Source: an uncultured Bacteroidia bacterium (GTDB lineage: Bacteria; Bacteroidota; Bacteroidia; Bacteroidales; F082). From it: a stretch of 64,000 nucleotides of DNA. How positions within the stretch are numbered: position 1 is the first letter of the stretch; every line of letters starts with the position of its first letter. The stretch is from contig CACYHP010000001.1 of the NCBI GenBank assembly GCA_902774295.1, positions 806,001-870,000 on the forward strand, read 5' to 3'. Positions 33,353 through 42,970 of the stretch are shown here, piece by piece. Below the pieces are notes generated by a model. The model saw only the letters and a program-made list of their open reading frames with translations, did not search any database and was not told the origin of the DNA. A program made the translations under genes and the position numbers.

Positions 33353-34918
33353 ATGGTTTTACTACAAGCAAGCACAAGCATTATCATTTACGCAGTAATC
33401 GGAGCCGCAGTGGGCGTCAGTGTTGGCGTTTTGCTGGCATCTACCGTAATGCGTAAGGCTTTGACAAGAAAAAGCAACCAACTGCTTGAAGAGGCAAAAG
33501 AAAAAGGCGAAGTGATTAAGAAAGACAAAATCCTTCAAGCAAAAGAGAAGTTCCTTCAGATGAAATCTGATTACGAGAAAGAGACAAATGAGAAGAAACG
33601 TGAGCTGCAAAAGGTGGAAAGCCGTGTGCAACAACAGCAGCAGCAGGTGAACCAACGCAACGAGGAACTTAACCGTAAGGCAAACGAACTGAAAAACCAA
33701 CAGCAGGCACTTGAGACACAGCAGGAAAACATCAAGAACCGTCAGGCAGAACTCGACAAGATTCACGAAGAACAGAAAAAGATGCTTGAGTCGATCTCAG
33801 GTCTCACAGTGAGCGAAGCCAAGGAACAGCTGAAAGAAGCAGTGAAAGACGAAGCACGCGCAGAGGCGATGGTGCTCGCAAAGGAAATCGTCGAAGAAGC
33901 CAAGATGTCGGCTAACCAAGACGCTAAGAAAATCGTTCTCGAAACGATTCAGAGAACAGCATCAGAACACGCCATCGAGAACACTGTCTCGGTGTTTAAC
34001 ATTGAAAATGATGAGATAAAGGGACGTATCATCGGTCGTGAAGGCCGTAACATCCGCGCCCTCGAGTCACTCACAGGCGTCGAAATCATCATCGACGACA
34101 GCCCTGACGCTATCCTTCTTTCAGGATTCGACCCGATTCGTCGTGAGATAGCACGTCTCTCGTTGCAGAAACTCGTCACCGACGGTCGTATCCACCCGGC
34201 ACGTATCGAAGAAGTGGTGAAGAAGGTTGAGAAACAGGTTGAACAAGAGATTATCGAGACAGGTAAACGTACCGTCATCGACCTCGGAATCCATAACCTC
34301 GCTCCTGAACTCATCAAGATGATCGGTCGTATGAAATACCGTTCATCATACGGACAGAACCTTTTGCAGCACTCTATCGAGACCGCTCGTCTGTGTGCTA
34401 CAATGGCAGCTGAACTCGGTTTGAACCCTAAAGTGGCAAAACGCGCAGGTTTGTTGCACGATATCGGTAAAGTCGCTGACAACGAGGAAGAGCTTCCACA
34501 CGCAATCCTCGGTATGAAGACAGCTGAGAAATTCAAAGAGAAACCGGATGTTTGCAACGCTATCGGTGCTCACCACGATGAGATCGAGATGGAATCACTC
34601 ATCGCACCTATCGTACAAGTGTGCGACGCTATCTCTGGCGCACGTCCAGGCGCACGCCGTGAAGTCGTTGAGGCTTACATCCAGCGTCTGAACAAACTCG
34701 AGAAGATGGCAATGTCATATCCTGGCGTTGTTAAGACTTACGCAATCCAGGCCGGTCGTGAACTCCGCGTCATCGTGGGCGCCGACAAGGTCAGCGATCA
34801 GGAGGCAGACGGCATCGCATACGATCTCTCACGTCAGATCCAGACAGAGATGACATATCCAGGACAGATTAAGATTACTGTCATCAGAGAGACAAGAGCA
34901 GTGCAGTTCGCTAAATAA
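33353..34918 (+). CDS. rny: Ribonuclease Y
   Basis: 521 residues. A membrane-anchored endoribonuclease that starts mRNA turnover. N-terminal transmembrane helix ([20 protein letters not shown], ~9-28), then a long Gln/Glu/Lys coiled coil (~35-190), a KH domain ([21 protein letters not shown], ~222-242) and an HD phosphohydrolase domain with [14 protein letters not shown] (His-Asp near 369-370) and [11 protein letters not shown]. Length is normal. It is followed by a bidirectional terminator. Confidence 0.97.
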   Translation: MVLLQASTSIIIYAVIGAAVGVSVGVLLASTVMRKALTRKSNQLLEEAKEKGEVIKKDKILQAKEKFLQMKSDYEKETNEKKRELQKVESRVQQQQQQVNQRNEELNRKANELKNQQQALETQQENIKNRQAELDKIHEEQKKMLESISGLTVSEAKEQLKEAVKDEARAEAMVLAKEIVEEAKMSANQDAKKIVLETIQRTASEHAIENTVSVFNIENDEIKGRIIGREGRNIRALESLTGVEIIIDDSPDAILLSGFDPIRREIARLSLQKLVTDGRIHPARIEEVVKKVEKQVEQEIIETGKRTVIDLGIHNLAPELIKMIGRMKYRSSYGQNLLQHSIETARLCATMAAELGLNPKVAKRAGLLHDIGKVADNEEELPHAILGMKTAEKFKEKPDVCNAIGAHHDEIEMESLIAPIVQVCDAISGARPGARREVVEAYIQRLNKLEKMAMSYPGVVKTYAIQAGRELRVIVGADKVSDQEADGIAYDLSRQIQTEMTYPGQIKITVIRETRAVQFAK

Positions 34919-34941
34919 CACTGTAGAGACTAAATAAAAAA

Positions 34942-34968
34942 TAGAGACGCCACATTGTGACGTCTCTA
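34942..34968. terminator. Bidirectional terminator after rny
   Basis: Stem TAGAGACG/CGTCTCTA with T-runs on both sides (CATTTTTT on plus, TTTTTTATT on minus); serves rny and the convergent T9SS gene. Confidence 0.9.
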
Positions 34969-34991
34969 CATTTTTTATGAAACCGAAAATA

Positions 34992-35729
34992 TTATTTTCT
35001 GATAACCAGTTTGTTTGATTTCTCGGTCTTGCCGTTCACGATGAGGCTGTAGAAATAAACGCCGTCGGTGAGGTCGCTGACGTTGATGCTGAGCTTGCCG
35101 TTCATGCCACTGAATCTGTTTCTCATAACTTCCTGACCCATCATGTTGTAGATGGCGACTTCTGCGTCAACGCTTGAAGCGAAGTTGTAGTCGAAGTTTA
35201 CGACATTGCTTGCCGGCATTGGATATGCATTGCTGAACTCATCAATGTTGCTGATGTCTTCAACACCGTCCAATGAATACTTGAAGATAACGTTGATGAC
35301 GAATTTGTCATCAGGATTGTTGGCTGGATAGAGGTAGTACTGCATGATTTGCTCCAAACCTGCCACATCTTCAATTACATTATCATACATGTAGTGCATG
35401 CTGAAAACTTCCATTTGTCCTTCTTCCAAGCTGACAGGGTCGCTGACATATATTGTTGAAAGGAAGCAGTTGCCCCAGCAGAAATAGTTTTGTGTGTTTT
35501 CGACGACCTGCACTTCGACTTTTTCGCCGATGAGACGGACGTTTTCATTTGCTGTGACATCGAACTCAATGTTCAACTCACCCCAAGTTGCCACTCCGTC
35601 ACCGTAAACATAATAATTGGCGCCGTTTTCAACGACGTTGCCAGTTTCTTTTTCTGTCACGGTGTAGCTCTGTGCTGTCAATGCGAACACAGAAACCAAT
35701 AATGCTAATGTAAAGAATAATTTTTTCAT
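34992..35729 (-). CDS. Small secreted T9SS cargo protein, function unknown
   Basis: 245 residues. Signal peptide MKKLFFTLALLVSVFALTAQ. A beta-sandwich-like mature domain (~20-165: YYVYGDGVATWGELNIEFDV, FCWGNCFLSTIYVSD) with a CWGNC pair, then a T9SS type A domain: AYPMPASNVVNFDYNF ... EVAIYNMMGQEVM ... LTDGVYFYSLIVNGKTEKSNKLVIR. I recognise no catalytic motif. Similar small cargo proteins are often adhesins or hemin/peptide binders, but nothing here decides. Confidence 0.82.
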   Translation of the reverse strand: MKKLFFTLALLVSVFALTAQSYTVTEKETGNVVENGANYYVYGDGVATWGELNIEFDVTANENVRLIGEKVEVQVVENTQNYFCWGNCFLSTIYVSDPVSLEEGQMEVFSMHYMYDNVIEDVAGLEQIMQYYLYPANNPDDKFVINVIFKYSLDGVEDISNIDEFSNAYPMPASNVVNFDYNFASSVDAEVAIYNMMGQEVMRNRFSGMNGKLSINVSDLTDGVYFYSLIVNGKTEKSNKLVIRK

Positions 35730-35752
35730 GTTTTTTATTTTTAATTGTTAAT

Positions 35753-35780
35753 AATTCTTGTTAATCTTGTTAATCCTATC
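35753..35780. repeat. Degraded AATCCTGT-type repeat between hutU and the T9SS gene
   Basis: ATTCTTGTTAATCTTGTTAATCCTATCT shares words with the repeats in sufS (24150) and before clpX (52752). Its edge touches the hutU TAG stop. Confidence 0.55.
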
Positions 35781-37774
35781 TATTTAATAATTTCAGCAAT
35801 CATCTTGTCATCTGCGATATTCGGCATCGTGACTTTCAGTCTCGGCTCGACCTCCATGGCGCGTTTGATTGCGAACATAGCCGGTTCGTTGCGAGCCCAG
35901 CTACGACGGGCGATACCGTTGTTCACATCCCAGTGCAGCATGCAGTTCAAGCGTCTGTCAGCCTCTGGAGTACCATCAAGAACCATGCCAAAGCCTCCGT
36001 TGATGACTTCGCCCCAACCAACGCCGCCGCCGTTATGGATGGAAACCCATGTGGCGCCGCGGAAACCGTCGCCGATGACGTTCTGGACTGCCATGTCAGC
36101 GGTGAAGCTTGAGCCATCATAGATGTTGGATGTCTCACGGAATGGTGAGTCAGTACCTGACACATCGTGGTGGTCGCGACCTAACACGACAGGAGCTGTC
36201 AAGCGGCCGTCAGCGATGGCCTTGTTGAACTCGGCAGCGATCTTGGTACGGCCTTCGCAGTCAGCGTAGAGGATACGTGCCTGTGAGCCCACGACGAGGT
36301 GGTTGGCCTGTGCGCCTTTGATCCACTGTATGTTGTCGTGCATCTGCTGCTGGATCTCCTTAGGTGATGACTTGGCGATGTCTTCCAAGACCTTGCATGC
36401 GATGTCGTCGGTGACCTGCAGATCCTCAGGCTTGCCTGATGTGCAGACCCAACGGAATGGACCGAAGCCATAGTCGAAATACATTGGTCCCATGATGTCC
36501 TGGACGTATGATGGATAACGGAACTTGCCGTCTTCTTTCAAGATATCTGCTCCTGCGCGGCTGCTCTCGAGGAGGAATGCGTTGCCGTAGTCGAAGAAAT
36601 ACATGCCCTTGGCTGTCAGTTTGTTGACAGCTGCCACATGACGGCGCAATGAGGCGTACACGGCATCTTTGAACTTAGCCGGCTCTTCCGCCATCATCTT
36701 CTTTGACTCTTCCAAAGAATAACCGACAGGGTAGTAGCCGCCAGCGAATGGGTTGTGCAACGAGGTCTGGTCTGAGCCTAAGTCAACCTGGATGCCTTTG
36801 TTTGCTGCATATTCCCAGAGGTCGACGACGTTGCCTTGGTATGCGAACGAACGGGCGATCTTCTTTGCGCGGGCGTCGTTAACTTTTTCAAATAATTCGT
36901 CGAGGTTCTCGTGAATCTCATCGACCCAGCCCTGGTTGTAGCGCTTCTGTGCCGCTGCCGGGTTGATTTCAGCTGTGATTGACACTACGCCAGCGATGTT
37001 GCCTGCCTTTGGCTGAGCGCCTGACATGCCGCCGAGACCTGCTGTGATGAAAAGCTTGCCAGCCGGTGTGCCGCCTTGCTTACGCGATGCGTTCAAAACA
37101 GTGATTGTAGTGCCGTGGACGATACCTTGTGGTCCGATGTACATGTAAGAACCTGCTGTCATCTGTCCGTATTGTGTCACGCCGAGTGCGTTGAAACGCT
37201 CCCAGTCATCCGGTTTCGAATAGTTCGGAATCATCATACCGTTGGTGACGATGACGCGCGGAGCCTCTTTGTGTGACGGGAACAGTCCCATCGGGTGACC
37301 TGAATACATCACCAAAGTCTGCTCGTCGGTCATATTGGCGAGATACTGCATCACGAGGCGATATTGTGCCCAGTTTTGGAAGATAGCGCCGTTGCCGCCG
37401 TAGATGATCAATTCATGCGGATGCTGTGCCACAGCCGGATCCAAGTTATTCTGAATCATCAGCATGATGGCTGCTGCCTGACGGCATTTCGCAGGATACT
37501 CGTCGATAGGACGGGCGTACATCTTGTACGAAGGACGGTAACGGTACATGTAGATGCGGCCGTATTTCTCCAACTCCTCGTAAAACTCAGGAGCGAGCTG
37601 TGCATGAAGCCTCTCCGGGAAATAACGAAGAGCGTTCTTCAACGCCAGTCTTTTCTGCTCTTTTGTCAAGATGTCCTTGCGTTTCGGCGCATGGTTGATG
37701 TTCTTGTCGTATTCCTTTACTTCTGGCAGCTGTTCAGGGATGCCAGCAAGTATCTCTTTTTGAAAATCATTCAT
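35780..37774 (-). CDS. hutU: Urocanate hydratase
   Basis: 664 residues. An NAD-dependent enzyme of histidine breakdown (urocanate to imidazolonepropionate). Family landmarks: LIIYGGNGAIFQNWAQYRLVM near 125, VMYSGHPMGLFPSH, YMYIGPQGIVHGTT, LFITAGLGGMSGAQPKA, ADILKEDGKF, and the C-terminal GRDHHDVSGTDSPFRETSNIYDGS and TWVSIHNGGGVGWGEVINGGFGMVLDG. Slightly longer than the ~555-residue E. coli-like form, matching the long type of Bacteroidota. Other hut genes are absent from the window, and its -7 box (37816-37823) suggests single-gene expression. Confidence 0.97.
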   Translation of the reverse strand: MNDFQKEILAGIPEQLPEVKEYDKNINHAPKRKDILTKEQKRLALKNALRYFPERLHAQLAPEFYEELEKYGRIYMYRYRPSYKMYARPIDEYPAKCRQAAAIMLMIQNNLDPAVAQHPHELIIYGGNGAIFQNWAQYRLVMQYLANMTDEQTLVMYSGHPMGLFPSHKEAPRVIVTNGMMIPNYSKPDDWERFNALGVTQYGQMTAGSYMYIGPQGIVHGTTITVLNASRKQGGTPAGKLFITAGLGGMSGAQPKAGNIAGVVSITAEINPAAAQKRYNQGWVDEIHENLDELFEKVNDARAKKIARSFAYQGNVVDLWEYAANKGIQVDLGSDQTSLHNPFAGGYYPVGYSLEESKKMMAEEPAKFKDAVYASLRRHVAAVNKLTAKGMYFFDYGNAFLLESSRAGADILKEDGKFRYPSYVQDIMGPMYFDYGFGPFRWVCTSGKPEDLQVTDDIACKVLEDIAKSSPKEIQQQMHDNIQWIKGAQANHLVVGSQARILYADCEGRTKIAAEFNKAIADGRLTAPVVLGRDHHDVSGTDSPFRETSNIYDGSSFTADMAVQNVIGDGFRGATWVSIHNGGGVGWGEVINGGFGMVLDGTPEADRRLNCMLHWDVNNGIARRSWARNEPAMFAIKRAMEVEPRLKVTMPNIADDKMIAEIIK

Positions 37775-37815
37775 TTATGTAAATTTTAAATATTTTTTTC
37801 TTAAATTATAGCCTG

Positions 37816-37823
37816 CAAATTTA
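37816..37823 (-). promoter_or_regulatory. hutU promoter -7 box
   Basis: Minus-strand TAAATTTG, 42 bases before the hutU ATG. Confidence 0.5.
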
Positions 37824-37832
37824 ATAAATTTA

Positions 37833-37840
37833 TATCTTTG
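37833..37840 (+). promoter_or_regulatory. C10 protease gene promoter -7 box
   Basis: TATCTTTG, 21 bases before the ATG, divergent from the hutU box. Confidence 0.5.
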
Positions 37841-37860
37841 CGCATCAAATTAACGTAAAA

Positions 37861-40362
37861 ATGAATAAAAAATATTTTTTCAAGCTCATTCTGACGGTTG
37901 TTATAATGTCGTTTATAATGAATGATTCAATGGCTCAAAGTTTTGTGAATGAATCTTTTGCGAAAAAGATAGGCTCTAATTTTATTTCAAATAAGACAAG
38001 AAACGAGAAGTCGCAGTTGAATCTTTTCCATGTCGAAAAGGGTGACGACGGACAGCCGAATCTTTATATCTATAATGTAGAAGGCGGCGGTTTTGTGATT
38101 GTCTCCGCTTCAAGAAATATGAAACCGGTGTTGGCATATTCCTTAAAAAACAGTTATGATGGCGAAATCCCTGAACCAGCTTGGTATTTTATCAATAATT
38201 ACAGTAAAAATGTCGATTATTGTGATGAGAAAGGTGTTAAGATGGCTGATGCTGATACGGAATGGAACTTGTTGGAAAACAAAGAGTTGCCTGCGGAGAG
38301 AAATGCCACGACCGTTGAACCGCTGATTCAGACGTTATGGAATCAGGATTATCCGTATAACTATTACGCTCCGGAATGTAATAACTATTGGAATGGCAAT
38401 CGTTGTTATGCGGGTTGTGTGGCTTGCGCGATGTCGCAGATTATGAAATATTGGAATCATCCTGTTCAGGGTAGTGGCTCGCATTCTTATGTTCATGGCA
38501 CTTATGGTGAGCAGTCGGCAAATTTCGGTGCGACGACCTACAACTGGTCTATTATGCCTTTCCAGCTTGGCAGTCAGGCAAATGATGCGGCGAAAGCGGT
38601 GGCTCTGCTGATGTACCATTGCGGCGTTAGTGTCGATATGAACTTCGGTCCTGACGGTAGTGCAGCCTATTCCAAAGATGTTGAGACTGCTCTGCGTCAG
38701 TATTTCGGATATTGTGCGGCAAATTATCGAGAACGCAGCCAATACACAGAGGAGGAATGGGTTGCTTTGCTGAAGAGTGATCTCGACAAATCGCAGCCGG
38801 TGTATTTCTCCGGTAACAACGACTCGGGAAGCGGACACGCTATCGTTTGCGACGGTTATGATGCTAACGATTATTTCCATTTTAACCTCGGATGGAGCGG
38901 TTCTGGCAACGACTACTACAGCATCAACGACGTGGCAGGCTTTCATCTCAAGGAGGCTGTCGTGGTGAATATCGTTCCGATGGAAATCAATGCTGACGAA
39001 AACGGCATCATCTATGTCAGCGCTGATGGAACAGGCGACGGCTCATCATGGGCTAACGCCACACCTTATATTGAATACGCCGCTGCACGTGCCAATAGTG
39101 TCTCAAATATGGTATGGGTGAAAGCAGGAACTTATTACGGCGACGTGGACAATGCCAACGGCGCATTCCTGATTTACAAAAATAACCGTGTTTACGGCGG
39201 TTTCGCTGGCAACGAAACCCCCGACTTCAACCTTGATGACCGCGATTTCGAGGCTAATCCGACCATTCTCGACGGACAGAATCAGCGCCGTGTGCTTTAT
39301 CAGGTCGACCACTTCCAGAATTATGAATATTCCCTTTGGGATGGATTTACCATTCAGAACGGCAATGCAGGTGCCGGTGGAGGTGCTTATCTGTGCAGCA
39401 ACAGCCGTTTCTCCAATTGCAAATTCTTGAATAATGTCGCAAACGGTTTCGGTGGCGGCGCTTACATCATCTCGGCTTATTATAATAATGCTGTCACAAA
39501 GTTCACAAACTGCACCTTTGAGGGAAATAGTGGCTCGCTTGGCGGCGCTCTTTGCGACATGACAGGTGCTCAAATTTTTAATTGCCGTTTTGTAAATAAT
39601 ACTGCGATGACTAAAGGAGGCGCTTATTACATCTTTGCAAACAAGGAAAGCAAGGTCGTGAACACCATCTTTGACCATAATACGGCAAATTTGGGCGGTG
39701 CCCTATATAACAAAGGTAAGATCTCTGTAATAAATTGCAATGTTGTTGATAATCAATCTGTTGAAGATGGCGGCGGTATTTATAATGAGACAAAATACAG
39801 CACATTCTCCAACAGTATCTTCTGGGGTAACACTAAAAACGGCTCACCTGACCAGATCTGCGGAAAATCAAAGTTCAAGTACTGTGCTGTCCAAGGTGGT
39901 TGCGAAGGTACAAATATCATCAATTTAGCTAATGAAAACGACGGCTCCGACAATGGTAACTATCCTCGCTTCGCCAATCCTGATGGTGGTGATTATAGTT
40001 TGGACATACTCTCATCTTGCGTAAATGCCGGCGATAATTCAATTGCTGGCATCACTGGCCCCGATTACCTTGGCAATCAACGTATTGTGAATAATATCAT
40101 CGACCTCGGCGCCATCGAGAACCAATATGGTCTCTCTGTTGGTGAAAATGAAGCCGATTCATTCGATATCTATCCGAATCCTTTTGATAATCAGCTGATT
40201 GTCAAGATGGATGGTGTGATGGAAATAGAAGCTTTTAACTCGATGGGACAAAAAATCATATCAGTTGAAGCTCAAGATGAAATCACCATCGATACCTCGG
40301 ATTGGGATGGAGGTGTTTATTTCATCAAACTGAATGGTAAAACATTAAAAGTATTGAAATAG
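37861..40362 (+). CDS. Streptopain-like C10 cysteine protease fused to a beta-helix and T9SS sorting domain
   Basis: 833 residues. Signal peptide (MNKKYFFKLILTVVIMSFIMNDSMAQ), then a Spi-like prodomain (GGGFVIVSASRNMKPVLAYS), then the C10 protease: nucleophile Cys186 in AGCVACAMSQIMKYW and His326 in SGHAIVCDGYDANDYFHFNLGWSG. From ~385 a right-handed beta-helix follows (SADGTGDGSSWANATPYIEYA; NCKFLNN, NCTFEGN and NCRFVNN rungs, ~505-680), and the T9SS type A domain closes it (FDIYPNPFDNQLIVKMDG ... GGVYFIKLNGKTLKVL). The triad looks complete. The beta-helix may target the enzyme to a glycan or matrix, which would make a surface-anchored proteolytic adhesin; that is inference. Confidence 0.92.
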   Translation: MNKKYFFKLILTVVIMSFIMNDSMAQSFVNESFAKKIGSNFISNKTRNEKSQLNLFHVEKGDDGQPNLYIYNVEGGGFVIVSASRNMKPVLAYSLKNSYDGEIPEPAWYFINNYSKNVDYCDEKGVKMADADTEWNLLENKELPAERNATTVEPLIQTLWNQDYPYNYYAPECNNYWNGNRCYAGCVACAMSQIMKYWNHPVQGSGSHSYVHGTYGEQSANFGATTYNWSIMPFQLGSQANDAAKAVALLMYHCGVSVDMNFGPDGSAAYSKDVETALRQYFGYCAANYRERSQYTEEEWVALLKSDLDKSQPVYFSGNNDSGSGHAIVCDGYDANDYFHFNLGWSGSGNDYYSINDVAGFHLKEAVVVNIVPMEINADENGIIYVSADGTGDGSSWANATPYIEYAAARANSVSNMVWVKAGTYYGDVDNANGAFLIYKNNRVYGGFAGNETPDFNLDDRDFEANPTILDGQNQRRVLYQVDHFQNYEYSLWDGFTIQNGNAGAGGGAYLCSNSRFSNCKFLNNVANGFGGGAYIISAYYNNAVTKFTNCTFEGNSGSLGGALCDMTGAQIFNCRFVNNTAMTKGGAYYIFANKESKVVNTIFDHNTANLGGALYNKGKISVINCNVVDNQSVEDGGGIYNETKYSTFSNSIFWGNTKNGSPDQICGKSKFKYCAVQGGCEGTNIINLANENDGSDNGNYPRFANPDGGDYSLDILSSCVNAGDNSIAGITGPDYLGNQRIVNNIIDLGAIENQYGLSVGENEADSFDIYPNPFDNQLIVKMDGVMEIEAFNSMGQKIISVEAQDEITIDTSDWDGGVYFIKLNGKTLKVLK

Positions 40363-40383
40363 TTATCAGTTAACTACCAATCT

Positions 40384-41553
40384 TTACCAGTTTTTCGGCT
40401 TGGAGAATGTGTTCCATATTCCAAGCAGAGTGGTAAATATCGTGAAAAATATATCGTAAAGCGGCGTGAAGAAGAGATATAAATTCTTTTCGCCCAACTG
40501 TTTGGCTGATTTGTTGTAAATCCAGTCCATGCTGATGCCATGCAAAAGCATAAAACCGCCGATTACGACATAATACAAAGGACATCCGGTGTTGCATACG
40601 AATGCTGGAGGCAGACAGAAAAGTGTCACCGCCGAGGCGTAATAGAACAATCTGCTTGACAAAAGTGCTCCCAAGATGATGTTTGTTGAGCGTTTGTACA
40701 TGTTGGCAGTGGAGTAGTGGCGGCGTTTCTGATGAATCCAGCCGCTGAAAGTATGCTTCGGCTCTGACTCCACGCGGCATTTTGGATCGATGAAAATGCG
40801 TGTGTTTCTTTTGTTAGCCACCTGGCTGATGAAGATGTCGTCATCTCCCGAAGGGATGGTGTAATGTGATGTAAATCCCTTGTTTTTATAGAAAAGATCA
40901 CGATGATACGAAAGGTTTCTGCCCACGCCCATGTACGGCATTTTTGCCAATGCCATAGAGAGATATTGTATTGCAGTGTAAAGCGTGTCGAAGCGTATCA
41001 GCTTGTTTAACAAGCCTTTGCGAGTGAAATATGGTCCGTATCCGAGCACTACCTCGGTGCCTTTTTTGTATGCACTGACCATGCCCTTGATCCACTGGTT
41101 GTTTTCAGGGATACAGTCGGCATCGGTGAGCAAAAGCAAATCGTGCTTCGCAGACTTGATTCCCATGCTGAGCGGAAATTTCTTGCCATGGAAAAAGTTC
41201 AAACTTTGCGTAAGCGAAACAACGTTGATATCTGGATGTTTGTCGGTTAGGATTTTCAGATAGTCGGTGGTCTCATCAGTGGAGCAGTCGTTGACGATGA
41301 CGAGCTCAAATTCAGGGTAATCCTGCGATAAAATACTTGGTACGAGGTCGACGAGATACTCGTAAGCGTCTTTGGCACAGACGATTACAGACACCGGCTC
41401 ATAATTCGGGCTGCTGTTATCGTACTTTTTCTTCTTGAAAAACGCCAGACGGCTGAAAAGACCCCAGAAATAAAGAATCTGAATCAGCCAGCAGAGGCCA
41501 AAAACACATAAAATGATGAAACTCAGTGATTTATAGTTAAAAAGTATTTCCAT
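40384..41553 (-). CDS. Glycosyltransferase family 2, membrane-bound
   Basis: 389 residues from ATG 41553. An N-terminal helix (FIILCVFGLCWLIQILYFWG), then a GT-A fold: VSVIVCAKDAYEYLVDLVPSIL (~55-75), VIVNDCSTDETTDYL, the metal motif LLLTDADC (~143-150), GDDDIFISQVA and FSGWIHQKRRHYS (like QxxRW). Two or three C-terminal helices follow. It resembles processive or hyaluronan/cellulose-type synthases, but short. Product unknown. The -7 box TATTTTTG (41576-41583) and the AGCCATTAG repeats lie upstream. It is convergent with the C10 protease gene, with a 21-base gap. Confidence 0.9.
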   Translation of the reverse strand: MEILFNYKSLSFIILCVFGLCWLIQILYFWGLFSRLAFFKKKKYDNSSPNYEPVSVIVCAKDAYEYLVDLVPSILSQDYPEFELVIVNDCSTDETTDYLKILTDKHPDINVVSLTQSLNFFHGKKFPLSMGIKSAKHDLLLLTDADCIPENNQWIKGMVSAYKKGTEVVLGYGPYFTRKGLLNKLIRFDTLYTAIQYLSMALAKMPYMGVGRNLSYHRDLFYKNKGFTSHYTIPSGDDDIFISQVANKRNTRIFIDPKCRVESEPKHTFSGWIHQKRRHYSTANMYKRSTNIILGALLSSRLFYYASAVTLFCLPPAFVCNTGCPLYYVVIGGFMLLHGISMDWIYNKSAKQLGEKNLYLFFTPLYDIFFTIFTTLLGIWNTFSKPKNW

Positions 41554-41575
41554 CGCTATCAATATTTACAATTTG

Positions 41576-41583
41576 CAAAAATA
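41576..41583 (-). promoter_or_regulatory. GT2 gene promoter -7 box
   Basis: Minus-strand TATTTTTG, 23 bases before the ATG. AGCCATTAG repeats lie directly upstream. Confidence 0.5.
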
Positions 41584-41590
41584 CAAAAAA

Positions 41591-41620
41591 AGCCATTAGC
41601 TATTAGCCATTAGCCATTAG
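41591..41620. repeat. AGCCATTAG tandem repeat
   Basis: AGCCATTAGCTATTAGCCATTAGCCATTAG, reverse-complementary to the repeat before mfd at 10928; another partial unit is at 41682-41693. Confidence 0.7.
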
Positions 41621-41689
41621 TTTTTTTAAATTTTGAAAAATACGACCTACCACAGGGCACTGAGAGTAATTCGAAATGGGTATTAGCCA
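41619..41689. repeat. 71-bp element, degraded copy 2
   Basis: Contains the core ACGACCTACCACAGGGCACTGAG and the right arm AATTCGAAATGGGTATTA, but the left terminal arm no longer matches. It sits 14 bases from the intact copy 3. Confidence 0.7.
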
Positions 41690-41702
41690 TTAGTTTTTTT
41701 AA

Positions 41703-41773
41703 TTTTTAATACCCTTTGCAGAATTACGACTTACCACAGGGTACTGAGAGTAATTCGAAAAGGGTATTAAAAA
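41703..41773. repeat. 71-bp near-palindromic element, copy 3
   Basis: Perfect 15-base terminal inverted repeats (TTTTTAATACCCTTT and partner), an inner GAATTAC/GTAATTC stem and core GACTTACCACAGGGTACTGAG at the tip. Exactly the length of copy 1 at 10841-10911. It ends 24 bases before the tgt -7 box. Confidence 0.88.
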
Positions 41774-41796
41774 TGGAAATCAATCAAAAAAAATTG

Positions 41797-41804
41797 TATT
41801 TTTG
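41797..41804 (+). promoter_or_regulatory. tgt promoter -7 box
   Basis: TATTTTTG, 15 bases before the tgt ATG. Confidence 0.55.
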
Positions 41805-41818
41805 CACAAATTTTAAAG

Positions 41819-42952
41819 ATGAAGTACAGTTTAGTCAAAAACGATGCAAAAAGCAATGCGCGCGCTGGTATCCTGACAACTGACCACGGTGACATCGAGA
41901 CCCCGATTTTCATGCCGGTTGGCACGGTGGGAAGCGTAAAAGCCACGCATATCAGGGACTTGGAAGATGAGATAAAAGCCCAGATAATACTGGGTAACAC
42001 ATATCATCTCTACCTGCGTCCCGGCTTGGACGTGCTGCATGAGTGCGGCGGCCTGCATCAGTTTAACGGCTGGCATCACCCGATTCTGACCGACAGCGGT
42101 GGATTTCAGGTCTTCTCGTTGACGGACATCCGTAAGATGAAGGAAGAAGGAGTGGAGTTCCGCTCGCATATCGACGGCTCTAAGCATTTGTTTACTCCGG
42201 AACGCGTGATGGATATAGAACGTACCATCGGCGCCGACATCATTATGGCGTTCGACGAGTGCGCGCCGGGTACTTCTGACTATAAATATGCTAAGGAGGC
42301 GATGGGTCGCACACACCGTTGGCTCGACAGATGCGTGAAACGTTTCAACGAGACGGAGCCGCAATACGGTTATTATCAATCACTTTTCCCGATTGTCCAA
42401 GGCTGCACCTATCGTGATTTGCGTGAGGAATCGGCGGAGTATATAGCATCGAAAGACTGCGACGGCCATGCCATCGGCGGACTTGCAGTGGGCGAGCCTA
42501 CCGAGGTGATGTACGAGATGATAGAGGTTGTGAACGCTATCTTGCCGAAAGACAAACCGAGATATTTGATGGGTGTGGGCACTCCGGCGAATATTTTGGA
42601 GGCTATCTCGCGAGGCGTCGACATGTTCGACTGCGTGATGCCTACCCGAAACGGCAGAAATGGCATGATTTTCACGTCGGAAGGCATAATAAACATTAAA
42701 AACGAGCGTTGGAAATACGATTTCTCACCGATCGACGAGAACGGCAGCGTCTTTGTTGACAGACAGTATTCGAAGGCATATCTGCGCCACCTGATTATCT
42801 CAAAAGAGATTCTCGGCCCGATGATTGCCACCGTTCATAACCTCGGATTCTACCTCTGGCTGGTGCGCGAGGCAAGAAAACATATCATCGAGGGCGACTT
42901 CACCGAATGGCGCGACATGATGCTTCCTAAAGTGACGAATCGTATATCGTAA
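41819..42952 (+). CDS. tgt: tRNA-guanine transglycosylase, without the usual zinc cysteines
   Basis: 377 residues. Exchanges G34 for a queuine precursor in GUN-anticodon tRNAs. TIM-barrel motifs: NTYHLYLRPGLDVL, TDSGGFQVFSL (Asp ~95), IVQGCTYRDLREES, GLAVGEP and the nucleophile loop MFDCVMPTRNGRNGMIFT. In E. coli TGT the zinc site is CxCxxC plus a later His; here the aligned positions are Gly309, Val311 and Asp314 (IDENGSVFVDRQYSKAYL), while the later His340 remains. The three thiol ligands are thus absent although the flanking sequence aligns well. It heads a plus-strand group with the lptF/G-type gene 18 bases downstream. Confidence 0.95.
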   Translation: MKYSLVKNDAKSNARAGILTTDHGDIETPIFMPVGTVGSVKATHIRDLEDEIKAQIILGNTYHLYLRPGLDVLHECGGLHQFNGWHHPILTDSGGFQVFSLTDIRKMKEEGVEFRSHIDGSKHLFTPERVMDIERTIGADIIMAFDECAPGTSDYKYAKEAMGRTHRWLDRCVKRFNETEPQYGYYQSLFPIVQGCTYRDLREESAEYIASKDCDGHAIGGLAVGEPTEVMYEMIEVVNAILPKDKPRYLMGVGTPANILEAISRGVDMFDCVMPTRNGRNGMIFTSEGIINIKNERWKYDFSPIDENGSVFVDRQYSKAYLRHLIISKEILGPMIATVHNLGFYLWLVREARKHIIEGDFTEWRDMMLPKVTNRIS

Positions 42953-42970
42953 ATATTGAATATCAACACA

